Source: Lachnospiraceae bacterium (lineage in GTDB: Bacteria > Bacillota > Clostridia > Lachnospirales > Lachnospiraceae). From it: a stretch of DNA of 62,394 nt. Positions 1-7,887 of the stretch are shown piece after piece. The notes beneath the pieces were generated by a model. The model was not told the DNA's origin and searched no databases. It was given only the letters and a program-made list of their open reading frames with translations. How positions within the stretch are numbered: position 1 is the stretch's first letter; each line of letters opens with the position of its first letter. The stretch covers positions 1 through 62,394 of the forward strand of contig JAFVXW010000045.1 of assembly GCA_017500935.1 (NCBI GenBank), given 5' to 3'. Made by a program: the position numbers and the translations under genes.

Positions 1-462
1 TTGAAACCATTCCTGACTGTACGAATTCCACTGTCTCTGCTCTGCAATCGTCGTCAAAAGATTATCTCCATAAAAGGTGGTCAATCCATTCTGATAACAA
101 TACAGATGTAAATTCATCACATCTGAATATCCGCAAAAAACTTTGGGATTTCTTCGTATCGTTTCTCCATCCAGATACGGTAATATTCGATGAGAGTCAT
201 TTCCACCAATATTGCAGATTATCCCCTTAACTTCCGGATTTTCAAAAGCCCACATAACATCCGCAGCTCTCTTTTCCGGATGATCTTGCAAATACATGGT
301 TCCCTTCATAGAATAAGGTGCATCCACAACGCGAAGCCCCAATTCTTCCAATCGCTGTTTACCCAATTCATATTTCCATCGTACACGATTGCTTCCCGCA
401 CATCCCCAAGAGGGGCTGATGGTTGCTATCATATCACCTTTTTGTAATTTTTTCGGTTTCAT
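1..462 (-). CDS. LD-carboxypeptidase / MccF-like S66 peptidase, 3' end outside window
   Basis: The first 154 codons of a peptidase S66 protein; the gene runs off the left edge. The family cleaves L,D bonds in muropeptides or inactivates microcin C-type compounds. Visible are the N-terminal start MKPKKLQKGD, a glycine-rich NIGGND stretch, and the GYSD motif that carries the nucleophilic serine in this family. The Glu and His of the triad would lie in the missing C-terminal half. The ATG at 460-462 has GGAGG (467-471) five bases upstream. The next gene upstream on the same strand is the cytidine deaminase at 636. Whether it acts on cell wall or on a toxin cannot be told here. Confidence 0.88.
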   Translation of the reverse strand, partial: MKPKKLQKGDMIATISPSWGCAGSNRVRWKYELGKQRLEELGLRVVDAPYSMKGTMYLQDHPEKRAADVMWAFENPEVKGIICNIGGNDSHRILPYLDGETIRRNPKVFCGYSDVMNLHLYCYQNGLTTFYGDNLLTTIAEQRQWNSYSQEWFQ

Positions 463-502
463 TTTTCCTCCATCGAGTTTCTTTTGTCACGAGAAGTTGT
501 CC

Positions 503-603
503 TTCTTAGTTTATAAACTAAGAATTCAATCAAACTAAACAATGCGTAAAATTCAAGTTTTCCGCTCTGTTTTGCCTGATAATTGAACTCCGTTCAATTA
601 TCA
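503..603. repeat. Two perfect inverted repeats between cdd and the S66 peptidase gene
   Basis: A 22-base perfect palindrome lies at 503-524 (core TTTATAAA), and a 12-bp perfect stem with a three-base loop at 577-588/592-603. Neither is followed by a clear T-run on the minus strand, so they are weak terminator candidates. The palindrome lies about 40 bases upstream of the peptidase start and could be an operator. The rest of 463-635 holds no gene. Confidence 0.5.
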
Positions 604-635
604 ACTCTCTTTCAAAGAACCCTGTCAATTTGACT

Positions 636-1046
636 TTAACAAACAACAGGTTCCCAGGCGAAAGGCAGCAAATCGCGAGCTTTGACCTTAGTAAGATTTC
701 CGTTTTCATCATTGACAATCACTTTAATGTCAGGACAATATTCAAACAGCATCTGCCTGCAGTTTCCGCAGGGCGGGATAACGCAGTTAAGATGCTTCTC
801 ATGAACAGCAACGATTGTATCAAATTCACGCTCACCACTGGAAATAGCAATACCAATGGTAATGTATTCCGCACAAGACCCATGAATCCCATCGCAGTTT
901 ACGCCTTTATAGATGTTTCCGTTTTTACACAATACCGCACACCCAACTGTATGGTTGTAAACACCGTCATCAAAATTATCCGCCAAAACTTGCAGACCAA
1001 TTTCTATTAGTTCTTTATCTTTTTTTGTAATAGGATATCTTTCCAC
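636..1046 (-). CDS. Cytidine deaminase family protein (possibly blasticidin-S deaminase-like)
   Basis: A short zinc-dependent nucleoside deaminase, 136 residues from the preferred start, matching the family size of about 130. It shows both zinc motifs: a CAE triad (Zn cysteine plus proton-shuttle glutamate) and PCGNCRQ with two more Zn cysteines. The family deaminates cytidine or deoxycytidine for pyrimidine salvage; blasticidin-S deaminases share the fold and cannot be excluded. I chose the GTG at 1044-1046 because AGGAGG (1053-1058) sits six bases upstream; a TTG further up would add 14 residues with no good site. The neighbours are short accessory genes, so this may be a resistance-type gene. 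Confidence 0.85.
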   Translation of the reverse strand: MERYPITKKDKELIEIGLQVLADNFDDGVYNHTVGCAVLCKNGNIYKGVNCDGIHGSCAEYITIGIAISSGEREFDTIVAVHEKHLNCVIPPCGNCRQMLFEYCPDIKVIVNDENGNLTKVKARDLLPFAWEPVVC

Positions 1047-1093
1047 CAGATGCCTCCTGTCAGTTTGGGAATTTTCCTCTCTCTCCAAACCAG

Positions 1094-1477
1094 TTATCTT
1101 AAATCGATCCAGTACCTTTGATTTATTGTTCCGTCAGCGTCCAACACTTCGTTTTCCAATATTCCCCCGTTTTTTATGATTGTTTTGGCAGATGCAATAT
1201 TGGTTTTATCACATACCATCAGCACTCTGTCGATTCCTGCCTTTTTACACTCCGGTAAAGATAAGCGGATCATCTCGGTGGCATATCCTTTTCCTCTTTC
1301 AGACGGTCTGATGCCATCTCCGATATGTCCGCCGCAGCGAAACAGATAATCGTTTTTAAAGATAGACCAAGGGGAACCATTGGTATGATTTTTTTCCTGA
1401 TCCAATTTCCATTCATCAATCATTTCTGAAAGCTGAGGGAAGTATTCTTTTGTCAGTTTGATTAGTTTTACATTCAT
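1094..1477 (-). pseudogene. GNAT acetyltransferase with internal deletion
   Basis: About 127 residues from the ATG at 1475-1477. The N-terminus (MNVKLIKLTKEYFPQL) and the acetyl-CoA loop (RPSERGKGYATEM) are typical of a GNAT subfamily of about 170 residues. Between NDY and the LFRCGGHIG strand, roughly 40 residues are missing, including the central strands that normally precede the CoA-binding beta strand. The reading frame is kept, so this is an in-frame deletion rather than a frameshift. The protein is probably non-functional, though a shortened active form is possible. Its ATG overlaps the stop of the small frame upstream (ATGA). Confidence 0.6.
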
Positions 1478-1629
1478 TTTTTTACCTGTAAATTGAAATC
1501 TACCGTTCTGAAATACGCCTCCGCGACTTCTCCATACAATGAGCAAAACTCTTTATTTACATCTGTCACATTAAATCCTTTATCCAATTTATTTTTATAT
1601 ACAACCTTTTGATCCTCTCTCAAATCCAT
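1474..1629 (-). pseudogene. 51-residue MazG-like stub (N-terminal fragment)
   Basis: A 51-codon frame starting at the ATG 1627-1629 and ending in a TGA that overlaps the next ATG. The residues KLDKGFNVTDVNKEFC followed by a YGEVAEAY stretch resemble the N-terminus of MazG-like nucleotide pyrophosphohydrolases, in which the EVAEA helix carries metal-binding acids. A complete protein would be about twice as long; the similarity stops after about 45 residues and the tail ends quickly. The upstream Shine-Dalgarno is only a weak GGGGG. I read it as a truncated remnant, possibly made by the same event that damaged the neighbouring acetyltransferase gene. Confidence 0.4.
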
Positions 1630-1693
1630 ATTTTCCCCCGCAAACCTAACTTTTTTCTAACTGTTCGACATATTACAAACTGAAGATGCTTCT

Positions 1694-2020
1694 CTATTCA
1701 ATAATAAAATCTTTGACCAATTTCTTATGATATAACACCATAATTACAATAGGCAGAAGAAGACTTCCACAATAAATAACAACAAGAAGCGGCGAATCCC
1801 CTACAATTACTCCACCTACAATCCCAAAAACTATAGCTATTCCATATAAAATCCACATGATTCCGTGTTTTCTATTCCATTTTTCAATATCTTTAACATT
1901 TTCCTCCATCGGTGGTTTTTCTCCTGAATAAAAAGCTACAGGCTTTTTGCTTTTAATCTGGACCAAGCCAATTCCAAACATAAACATGGCACATATTCCC
2001 ATTACAATGCAATATATCAT
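1694..2020 (-). CDS. Small membrane protein of unknown function (DUF3784-like)
   Basis: 108 residues with three hydrophobic segments: residues 1-20, about 57-75 and 80-98. A polar loop with SKKPVAFYSGEKPP and a WNRKHGIMW stretch separates the first and second. This pattern is familiar from small Clostridia membrane proteins annotated as DUF3784; no biochemical role is known to me. The start is the ATG at 2018-2020, with GGAGG seven bases upstream, rather than the TTG at 2042-2044. It has no obvious operon partner. Confidence 0.6.
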   Translation of the reverse strand: MIYCIVMGICAMFMFGIGLVQIKSKKPVAFYSGEKPPMEENVKDIEKWNRKHGIMWILYGIAIVFGIVGGVIVGDSPLLVVIYCGSLLLPIVIMVLYHKKLVKDFIIE

Positions 2021-2400
2021 AATATTTCCTCCGCTAAATCTCAATTTTTCCAGCTGTTTATCAAAATAATTATATCTATCATGATATCACAAATAAACTT
2101 TGCTGTCTTTCACCCTCTCGTATAAAAATATAACTTATTTATGAATGTTCCATGGATACACATTCTCCCATCTTTCCAATAGAAAACACAAATAAACTGG
2201 GATTCCGTTCCTGAAAGTAAGGCCTAATCAAAAAACTGATGATATACCTGTTTTGGATTTTGATTGCTAAATTCAATATTTTCACGCTTTTTTTCTTTAT
2301 CTATTTTTTTGCTGAAATGTATCTGGTGTTATGAGCCACCGAATCGTTTCCAAACAAATCTGTTTTCACACCATTTTATCACATCCCACAACGTTTCTGA

Positions 2401-2436
2401 GAAAAGAAAAACCCCAGAAACATAAGGTTTCTGAGG
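2401..2436 (-). terminator. Rho-independent terminator (distal, after rpsI)
   Basis: Ten-base stem (2412-2421 with 2427-2436, one mismatch) and five-base loop, followed on the minus strand by an interrupted T-run complementary to 2401-2411. It lies about 90 bases beyond the stronger terminator at 2525-2583 and looks like a back-up for the ribosomal block. The remainder of 2045-2400 shows no gene. Confidence 0.7.
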
Positions 2437-2472
2437 TAAATATCCGCTTATTCATACTTCACGTTCACAGTG

Positions 2473-2518
2473 CAGCCCGGAATCCGCTTCGCTTCTTCCG
2501 GGTCGCGGGCGTTCGCCC
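2473..2518. repeat. GC-rich inverted-repeat element between two terminators
   Basis: Contains a 7-bp stem (CCCGGAA...TTCCGGG) around a GC-rich loop, then a second small stem (GGGCG...CGCCC). It is more GC-rich than the AT-rich DNA around it and resembles a short dispersed palindromic element. No T-run follows it. Confidence 0.35.
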
Positions 2519-2524
2519 TATAAC

Positions 2525-2583
2525 AAATGCAACAAAAAAGGTCTTTGGAAAGTATACTTTCCAAAGACCATATTGTTGCATTT
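2525..2583 (-). terminator. Strong terminator of the rplM-rpsI operon
   Basis: A 13-bp perfect stem (2540-2552 with 2557-2569) around TATA, followed on the minus strand by six Ts. It is enclosed by a further 10-bp inverted repeat (2525-2534 with 2574-2583) that includes the T-run. It lies 29 bases after the rpsI stop. Confidence 0.9.
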
Positions 2584-2611
2584 GCTGCACTGTTCTCTGC
2601 TTTCGCGAAGA

Positions 2612-3007
2612 TTATCTCTTGGAGAACTGAGGAGCACGACGAGCTGCTTTGAGACCGTATTTCTTTCTTTCTTTCATACGAGGGTCACGAGTCAGGAAGC
2701 CAGCTTTCTTCAGAACGGGTCTGAAATCGCCATCTGCTTCAAGCAGTGCTCTGGAAATGCCGTGACGGATTGCACCAGCCTGACCGGTGTAGCCGCCGCC
2801 CTTAACGTTAACTAAAACGTCGAACTTGTCAGCGGTTTCGGTAGCAACGAGGGGCTGACGAACGATAACCTTCAGAGTTTCCAGACCGAAATACTCGTCA
2901 AGGCTTCTCTTATTGATAACGATGTTACCGGTGCCGGGTACTAAATATACTCTTGCAACGGAGCTTTTTCTTCTACCAGTGCCATAATATTTTGCTGCGT
3001 TAGCCAT
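2612..3007 (-). CDS. rpsI: 30S ribosomal protein S9
   Basis: 131 residues, normal length for S9. The N-terminal [16 protein letters not shown] motif and the basic C-terminal tail ending [12 protein letters not shown], which reaches toward P-site tRNA in the family, are both present. It follows rplM with a 31-base gap, the usual rplM-rpsI pair, and ends in front of a strong terminator. A good Shine-Dalgarno (GGAGG) precedes the ATG. Confidence 0.98.
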   Translation of the reverse strand: MANAAKYYGTGRRKSSVARVYLVPGTGNIVINKRSLDEYFGLETLKVIVRQPLVATETADKFDVLVNVKGGGYTGQAGAIRHGISRALLEADGDFRPVLKKAGFLTRDPRMKERKKYGLKAARRAPQFSKR

Positions 3008-3038
3008 TTTTTATATCCTCCTTGTTGATTCCTTTAGA

Positions 3039-3467
3039 TTAAAATGTCAGAACTTCAGGCTTCTGAGCTTCGTGCTTGTGATCTGCACCAGCGTATACAT
3101 GAAGTTTGGTGTACATCTGTCTTCCTAAAGGTCCCTTGGGAAGCATGCCCTTAACAGCAAGCTCGATAACCTGCTCAGGCTTCTTGTCCAGTTTTTCTCT
3201 CAGAGTAGCTTCTTTCATACCACCAACGTAGTCGGAGTGATGATAGTAAATCTTCTGATCCAGCTTCTTACCGGTTACAGCGATCTTCTCAGCGTTGATA
3301 ACGATTACATAATCGCCGCAATCTTCGTGAGGGGTGTAGATCGGCTTGTTCTTACCTCTTAAAACTTTGGCAACTTCGGATGCCAGGCGGCCCAGAGCCT
3401 GGCCTTCAGCATCTACTACGTACCATTTTCTATCAACTTTAGCAGGGTTTGCCATAAATGTTTTCAT
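3039..3467 (-). CDS. rplM: 50S ribosomal protein L13
   Basis: 142 residues, the family length. The N-terminus [20 protein letters not shown], the GRLAS motif, the [16 protein letters not shown] strand and the [10 protein letters not shown] motif are all typical of L13, an early assembly protein of the large subunit. It is first in a two-gene operon with rpsI. Its own promoter lies just after truA, leaving a leader of about 120 nucleotides that could carry the L13 autoregulatory RNA known in Bacillota. Confidence 0.98.
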   Translation of the reverse strand: MKTFMANPAKVDRKWYVVDAEGQALGRLASEVAKVLRGKNKPIYTPHEDCGDYVIVINAEKIAVTGKKLDQKIYYHHSDYVGGMKEATLREKLDKKPEQVIELAVKGMLPKGPLGRQMYTKLHVYAGADHKHEAQKPEVLTF

Positions 3468-3595
3468 AGTGTACCTCCATACGAATTATAGGTCATTGAC
3501 TGTGTAAAAACCGGTTGGGAAGTCCCGTTTTTACTGATATTACAAAGGTTCCTCCGGGGCAGGCTGAACACTTTTAAACGTTGTCACAGTTATTG

Positions 3596-3624
3596 ATTAT
3601 ATTATACCCATCCGCGTGTGTCAA
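3596..3624 (-). promoter_or_regulatory. Sigma-A promoter of rplM-rpsI
   Basis: Consensus -35 TTGACA (3619-3624) and -10 TATAAT (3596-3601) with a 17-bp spacer, immediately after the truA stop. Transcription would start near 3589, giving a leader of about 120 nucleotides before rplM. That leader contains a CGGGACTTCCCAACCGG segment able to form short stems. Confidence 0.85.
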
Positions 3625-3631
3625 TTGTTTT

Positions 3632-4447
3632 TTAGCTGAAATTTTGTATTTTTTCCAGAAATACGTAATCTGCAAGCGTCAGTCCTTCCGGCGGCGCAGT
3701 GGGGCCGGCACAGCCTCTGTCCGTTGCCTCCAGCATCATTTTTACTCTCTCCGGCGGGTATTTTCCGCTGCCGATCTCCATCAGCGTTCCGGCGATGATC
3801 CGCACCATATTGTATAAAAATCCGGTGCCGGATACCCGTATCGTTATGATACTGCCGTTTTTTTCCACACAAATGCCGGTAATTGTGCGGACTGTCGTTT
3901 CAGCCTGGGTATGAATGCTGCAGAAGCTTTTAAAATCATGCTCGCCCACCAGATACTGCGCTGCTTCCTGCATTTTATCCACATCCAGCTTCCGGTAGGT
4001 GAAATACGCATACAGTCTGTTCAAGGGATCTGCAAATTCTTCATTAAAAATCCGGTATTCATAGGTTTTGATACTGCTGCATCTGCGGGGATGCCAGTCA
4101 GCTTCCACCTCCACTGCTTCCCTGACCCGGATATCCTGCGGCAGGCGCTGGTTTAGAGCATAGGGAAATTTGGATGCCGGCATACGCATGTCCGTATCAA
4201 ACACCGCATAATTGCAGCGTGCATGAACGCCGGAATCCGTTCTGCTGGCACCGATCACTTCTATATTTTTGCCGCACAGCGCAGTAAGTGCCCTGTTCAA
4301 TTCGCTTTCAATGGTAACACCGTTTGGCTGAATCTGCCAGCCATGATAATTGGTGCCGTCATACGCAACCTTAAGACGGATCCTGCGAACAGGACCCGTC
4401 TTTTCTTTTGCCTTATCTTTATCTGTCAACTCTTTTTCTTCCATCAT
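3632..4447 (-). CDS. truA: tRNA pseudouridine(38-40) synthase TruA
   Basis: 271 residues. TruA isomerises U38-U40 in the tRNA anticodon arm. The catalytic aspartate lies in ASRTDSGVHA; the YDGTNYHGWQIQ start of the first domain and the GTGFLYNMVRIIAG motif of the second domain are present. The protein has a short charged N-terminal extension (MMEEKELTDKDKAKEK) before the conserved region. It overlaps the ecfT stop and is the last gene of the ecfA1-ecfA2-ecfT-truA unit, a conserved order in Bacillota. Confidence 0.97.
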   Translation of the reverse strand: MMEEKELTDKDKAKEKTGPVRRIRLKVAYDGTNYHGWQIQPNGVTIESELNRALTALCGKNIEVIGASRTDSGVHARCNYAVFDTDMRMPASKFPYALNQRLPQDIRVREAVEVEADWHPRRCSSIKTYEYRIFNEEFADPLNRLYAYFTYRKLDVDKMQEAAQYLVGEHDFKSFCSIHTQAETTVRTITGICVEKNGSIITIRVSGTGFLYNMVRIIAGTLMEIGSGKYPPERVKMMLEATDRGCAGPTAPPEGLTLADYVFLEKIQNFS

Positions 4448-4449
4448 GT

Positions 4450-5247
4450 TTAAAGAATCCTCTCACAGATGATGATCGCCATATACACTGCAAGTACACC
4501 GTATGCGATAAAATCTGTCTTCTGATAAATAAGGGGCTTCATTTTTGTTCTGCCTTCTCCGCCATGATAGCAGCGTGCTTCCATCGCCATCGCCAGATCA
4601 TTGGCGCGACGGAAAGCTGCAATAAACAGCGGCACCAAAAGGGGAACCATCGCTTTTGCTTTCTGGATCAGATTGCCGCTTTCAAAATCCGCACCGCGTG
4701 CAATCTGCGCTTTCATGATTTTGTCCGTTTCTTCCATCAGGATCGGAATAAATCTGAGTGCAATGGACATCATCATTGCCACTTCATGCACCGGTACTTT
4801 GATCTTTTTTAACGGGTTTAAAAGACTCTCCAGACCGTCCGTCAGATGATTGGGTGTGGTTGTCAGGGTCATGATCGAAGAACCTACGATCAGAAAACTT
4901 AAACGAACTGCCATCTTGATCGCCAGAAAAAAACCTTCCTTTGTAATCTTTAAGATCCAGAATGACCAGATGACTTCACCCGGTGTCAAAAACAGATTAA
5001 AAACTCCGGCAAAAAGCATCAAAAACAAAATAGCCCGCAGACCTTTTACCATAAATTTAAACGGAACCTTTGAAAGCCTGATGCAAATGCCAAGAAAAAC
5101 AGCTACGATCAGATATCCCGTAACATCATTTACCACAAACAGTGAAATGATAAAGATCAGCGTCGCCACAAGCTTTACTCTGCAGTCCATCCGATGAAGA
5201 ACCGAGTCCGTCTGATAATATTGTCCAAGTGTGATTTCTCTTAACAT
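4450..5247 (-). CDS. ecfT: ECF transporter transmembrane subunit EcfT
   Basis: 265 residues with about five to six membrane segments and the two coupling-helix motifs typical of EcfT (near ARGADFESG and a related segment close to the C-terminus). EcfT joins the two ATPases to interchangeable S components for vitamins or metals. It overlaps the ecfA2 stop by seven bases. The substrate is not fixed by this gene, since the module is shared by several S components encoded elsewhere. Confidence 0.96.
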   Translation of the reverse strand: MLREITLGQYYQTDSVLHRMDCRVKLVATLIFIISLFVVNDVTGYLIVAVFLGICIRLSKVPFKFMVKGLRAILFLMLFAGVFNLFLTPGEVIWSFWILKITKEGFFLAIKMAVRLSFLIVGSSIMTLTTTPNHLTDGLESLLNPLKKIKVPVHEVAMMMSIALRFIPILMEETDKIMKAQIARGADFESGNLIQKAKAMVPLLVPLFIAAFRRANDLAMAMEARCYHGGEGRTKMKPLIYQKTDFIAYGVLAVYMAIIICERIL

Positions 5248-6101
5248 CCGTTCTGTTTCCTCATTGCTTTTAAGATTGTGTCACGCGCCTCTTCAATGGT
5301 AGTTGCCTGTGTGTCCACTGCAAATCCTTCCTTCTGCAGTCTGTGCAGGATGTAAGTGACCTGCGGCGCAGCAAGGCCGATTGCTTCCAGTTCTTCTACA
5401 TGCCCAAACACTTCTCTGGGAGTATCATCAAACATCACTTTTCCCTTACTCATCACGATGATGCGCTCCACATAATTTGCAACATCCTCCATGCTGTGAG
5501 AAACCAGCACGACACTGATTCCGGTTTCTTTTTTCAGATGTGCAATCTGACCCAGGATCTCGTCGCGTCCCTTGGGATCAAGTCCGGCTGTGGGCTCATC
5601 CAGCACAAGGATTTTAGGCTGCATCGCCAGAACACCGGCAATGGCTACTCTTCTTTTTTGACCGCCGGAAAGCTCAAAAGGGGATCTTTTGTAAAATTCT
5701 TTCGGAAAACCGACCAGCTCCAGTGCACGGTGGGCACGGCTCTCTATCTCAGCTTTATCAAGTCCCAGATTTTTGGGTCCAAAACATACATCAGAAAAAA
5801 CATCCACCTCAAAAAGCTGATGCTCGGGATACTGAAATACCAGTCCCACATCACTGCGAAGCTGCTTTTTGGGGTAATCCTTTTCCCAGACATTTCTTCC
5901 ATTATAGCTAATAATGCCTTCGGTCGGCTCGATCAGACCGTTTAAATGCTGTACCAATGTTGATTTGCCGGAGCCGGTATGCCCGATCAGACCGATAAAC
6001 TGGCCGTCCGGAATTTCCAGACAGATATCATCCAGCGCGCGCACCGGCAGCTGGGTGTCTGCTCCATAGATATAACTAACATGCTCTAACTTTAATGACA
6101 T
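5241..6101 (-). CDS. ecfA2: ECF transporter ATPase EcfA2
   Basis: 286 residues. ABC ATPase with Walker A GHTGSGKST (residues 40-48), Q-loop VFQYPEHQLFE, signature LSGGQ (144-148) and Walker B ILVLDEP with catalytic Glu169. The sequence after the Q-loop and the C-terminal extension fit an energy-coupling-factor ATPase. It pairs with EcfA1 to power EcfT and overlaps both neighbours (10 bases with ecfA1, 7 with ecfT), indicating translational coupling. Confidence 0.96.
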   Translation of the reverse strand: MSLKLEHVSYIYGADTQLPVRALDDICLEIPDGQFIGLIGHTGSGKSTLVQHLNGLIEPTEGIISYNGRNVWEKDYPKKQLRSDVGLVFQYPEHQLFEVDVFSDVCFGPKNLGLDKAEIESRAHRALELVGFPKEFYKRSPFELSGGQKRRVAIAGVLAMQPKILVLDEPTAGLDPKGRDEILGQIAHLKKETGISVVLVSHSMEDVANYVERIIVMSKGKVMFDDTPREVFGHVEELEAIGLAAPQVTYILHRLQKEGFAVDTQATTIEEARDTILKAMRKQNGC

Positions 6102-6964
6102 AATGATTCCTTTTCTGAAAGCTGTTTCAATTCGGCAGTCAATTCCTCAACTGTCAGAATCCCATCAGATAATGCAAGTCCTTTTTTCTTTAATTCATGA
6201 GCAAGCAAAGTCACCTGCGGAACATCCAAACGAAGGTCATGCAGAAGTTCCACATGAGAAAAAACTTCCTTCGGGGTTCCCTGCAGAACTATTTTTCCTT
6301 CATCCATAACAATAACCTTATCTGCATAAATGACTTCTTCCATATAATGTGTGATCAGAAGAACGGTAACTTCTTCCACATCATTAAGCGCTCTTGCCGC
6401 TCTGATGACTTCTTTTCGCCCGGAAGGATCCAGCATTGCTGTCGGTTCATCCAGTATAATACATTTCGGATGCATTGCCAGAACACCGGCGATGGAAACT
6501 CTCTGTTTTTGTCCGCCGGAAAGCTTATTCGGGGAGTGCTTGCGATAGGCATACATGCCGACAGCACGCAGACTTTCTTCCACACGCTCCCAGATCTCTT
6601 TTGTAGGAATCCCCATGTTTTCCGGTCCAAAACCCACATCCTCTTCCACTACCTGACCGATGATCTGATTATCAGGATTCTGAAAAACCATACCTGCACG
6701 CTGTCTGATGTCCCAGACCTTTTTTTCGTCTGCAGTATCCATTCCATCTATCAAAACTGTTCCCTCTGATGGAATCAGGAGAGCATTGATATGCTTGGCA
6801 AGTGTGGATTTTCCGGAACCGTTATGCCCGAGAATCGCAATAAATTCTCCGGGTTTGACCTGCAGATCCACCTGATCTACGGCACGCGTTGTTCCTTCAA
6901 TATTGCCTTCGTCATCACGTCTTATATAATCATAGCTTAATTTTAATGTCTCAATAATGTTCAT
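6092..6964 (-). CDS. ecfA1: ECF transporter ATPase EcfA1
   Basis: 290 residues. Walker A GHNGSGKST (46-54), Q-loop VFQNPDNQIIGQ, signature LSGGQ (148-152), Walker B CIILDEP with Glu173. The Q-loop ending in DNQ followed by VVEEDVGFGPEN is typical of EcfA1. It is the first gene of the ECF unit, has its own promoter at 7018-7046 and is separated from rplQ by a terminator, so vitamin-uptake expression is at least partly uncoupled from ribosomal protein synthesis. The spacing from a possible AGGAG to the ATG is long, so the start is slightly uncertain. Confidence 0.95.
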   Translation of the reverse strand: MNIIETLKLSYDYIRRDDEGNIEGTTRAVDQVDLQVKPGEFIAILGHNGSGKSTLAKHINALLIPSEGTVLIDGMDTADEKKVWDIRQRAGMVFQNPDNQIIGQVVEEDVGFGPENMGIPTKEIWERVEESLRAVGMYAYRKHSPNKLSGGQKQRVSIAGVLAMHPKCIILDEPTAMLDPSGRKEVIRAARALNDVEEVTVLLITHYMEEVIYADKVIVMDEGKIVLQGTPKEVFSHVELLHDLRLDVPQVTLLAHELKKKGLALSDGILTVEELTAELKQLSEKESLCH

Positions 6965-7017
6965 TTCTGTTTCTTACATTCACTCCTGTTAAAAAGTGCA
7001 GACTAATCGACGTTACT

Positions 7018-7046
7018 ATTGTAACAGCACTCACAGGGAAACACAA
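7018..7046 (-). promoter_or_regulatory. Promoter of ecfA1-ecfA2-ecfT-truA
   Basis: -35 TTGTGT (7041-7046), 17-bp spacer, -10 TACAAT (7018-7023). It lies directly downstream of the rplQ terminator. Confidence 0.65.
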
Positions 7047-7073
7047 GTGTTTAAGTCTATAAAAAAGAGGTGC

Positions 7074-7102
7074 AAAAAAGGCACAGCCATAGGCTGTGCC
7101 TT
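7074..7102 (-). terminator. Terminator of the alpha operon (after rplQ)
   Basis: Nine-base perfect stem GGCACAGCC/GGCTGTGCC (7080-7088 with 7092-7100) with a three-base loop, then six Ts on the minus strand. It begins 14 bases after the rplQ stop. Confidence 0.92.
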
Positions 7103-7115
7103 ATCATGCAATTGA

Positions 7116-7652
7116 TTAGATCAGTTCGATTACAACTTCCATAGCTGCATCGCCCTTACGCTGACCCAGCTTGATGATTCTGGTGTAACCACCCTTACGG
7201 TCTGCATACTTAGGAGCGATTTCGTCGAATACCTTAGCAGGCATATCAACTACTTTGGTGTTTCTCTTCTTACCAGCGTTTTCAGCGGGTACTTCTACTA
7301 CAGGGTAGAATACCTTCAGCATCTGACGTCTAGCGTGAAGTCTGGAAGGCATATCTTTCTTGATTTCCTTTTCAACTTCGTCGTAAACGGTAACTTTCTT
7401 GCCGTCAACAACTTCTTTCACTCTCTTGCCGTCTTTGTCTTTGCGAGCAACTTTAGCAGTTACCTTAACAACTTCAAAGTTATCCTTTTCCTTGATGCCC
7501 ATAGCGATGATGCCTTCAGCGATCTTGCGGATTTCTTTTGCCTTTGCTTCGGTGGTAACGATCTTGCCATGATATAACAGGCTGGTTACCTGGCTTCTTA
7601 AAAGTGCTTTTCTCTGGTCAGAAGTTCTGCCTAATTTTCTGTACATTGCCAT
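7116..7652 (-). CDS. rplQ: 50S ribosomal protein L17, enlarged form
   Basis: 178 residues, against about 115-130 in most bacteria. The N-terminus MYRKLGRTSDQRKALLRSQ and the C-terminal GGYTRIIKLGQRKGD motif are canonical. The extra length lies in the middle: a lysine- and valine-rich stretch of about 50-60 residues (roughly 50-110), between the AEGIIAMG helix and the RRQMLKVF segment. L17 sits near the peptide exit tunnel, so the insertion would be on the ribosome surface. Similar long L17 proteins occur in related Clostridia to my knowledge. Last gene of the alpha operon. Confidence 0.95.
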   Translation of the reverse strand: MAMYRKLGRTSDQRKALLRSQVTSLLYHGKIVTTEAKAKEIRKIAEGIIAMGIKEKDNFEVVKVTAKVARKDKDGKRVKEVVDGKKVTVYDEVEKEIKKDMPSRLHARRQMLKVFYPVVEVPAENAGKKRNTKVVDMPAKVFDEIAPKYADRKGGYTRIIKLGQRKGDAAMEVVIELI

Positions 7653-7806
7653 TGTTTTATTTTCCTTTCAATCCTGGTACATCCGGCCACGCGCTTTGGA
7701 CTTACTTACCGAATGCTTTTTATTATGCTGCTGACTGCATAACAGCCAGCAGCTGCCAATCATGTTATTAACAATCCTGCGCCGGTGGTCTTATCAGGAC
7801 TGCCTT

Positions 7807-7884
7807 CGCTCAGCCTTACGGCTTCGTACGGGAAACTTCTAATTCGCTTTGCGAATCAGAAGTAGCGCTCAGCCTTACGGCTTC
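7807..7884. repeat. Direct repeats and hairpin in the rpoA-rplQ spacer
   Basis: A 19-base direct repeat, each copy containing the small palindrome AGCCTTACGGCT, occurs at 7807-7825 and 7866-7884. Between them is a hairpin with arms at 7835-7849 and 7851-7863 (ACTTCT, one mismatch, ATTCGC). The whole 235-base spacer is transcribed between rpoA and rplQ. There is no T-run, so it is not a simple terminator; it may modulate mRNA processing or be a small mobile palindromic element. Confidence 0.6.
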
Positions 7885-7887
7885 ACT

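Noticed and set aside
190-447. An 85-codon plus-strand frame at the left edge
   Set aside because: The opposite strand encodes the S66 peptidase with GYSD and a good start, which explains the region fully.
7807-7884. Possible CRISPR array from the repeated 19-base unit
   Set aside because: Only two copies, with a hairpin rather than a spacer between them and no cas genes.
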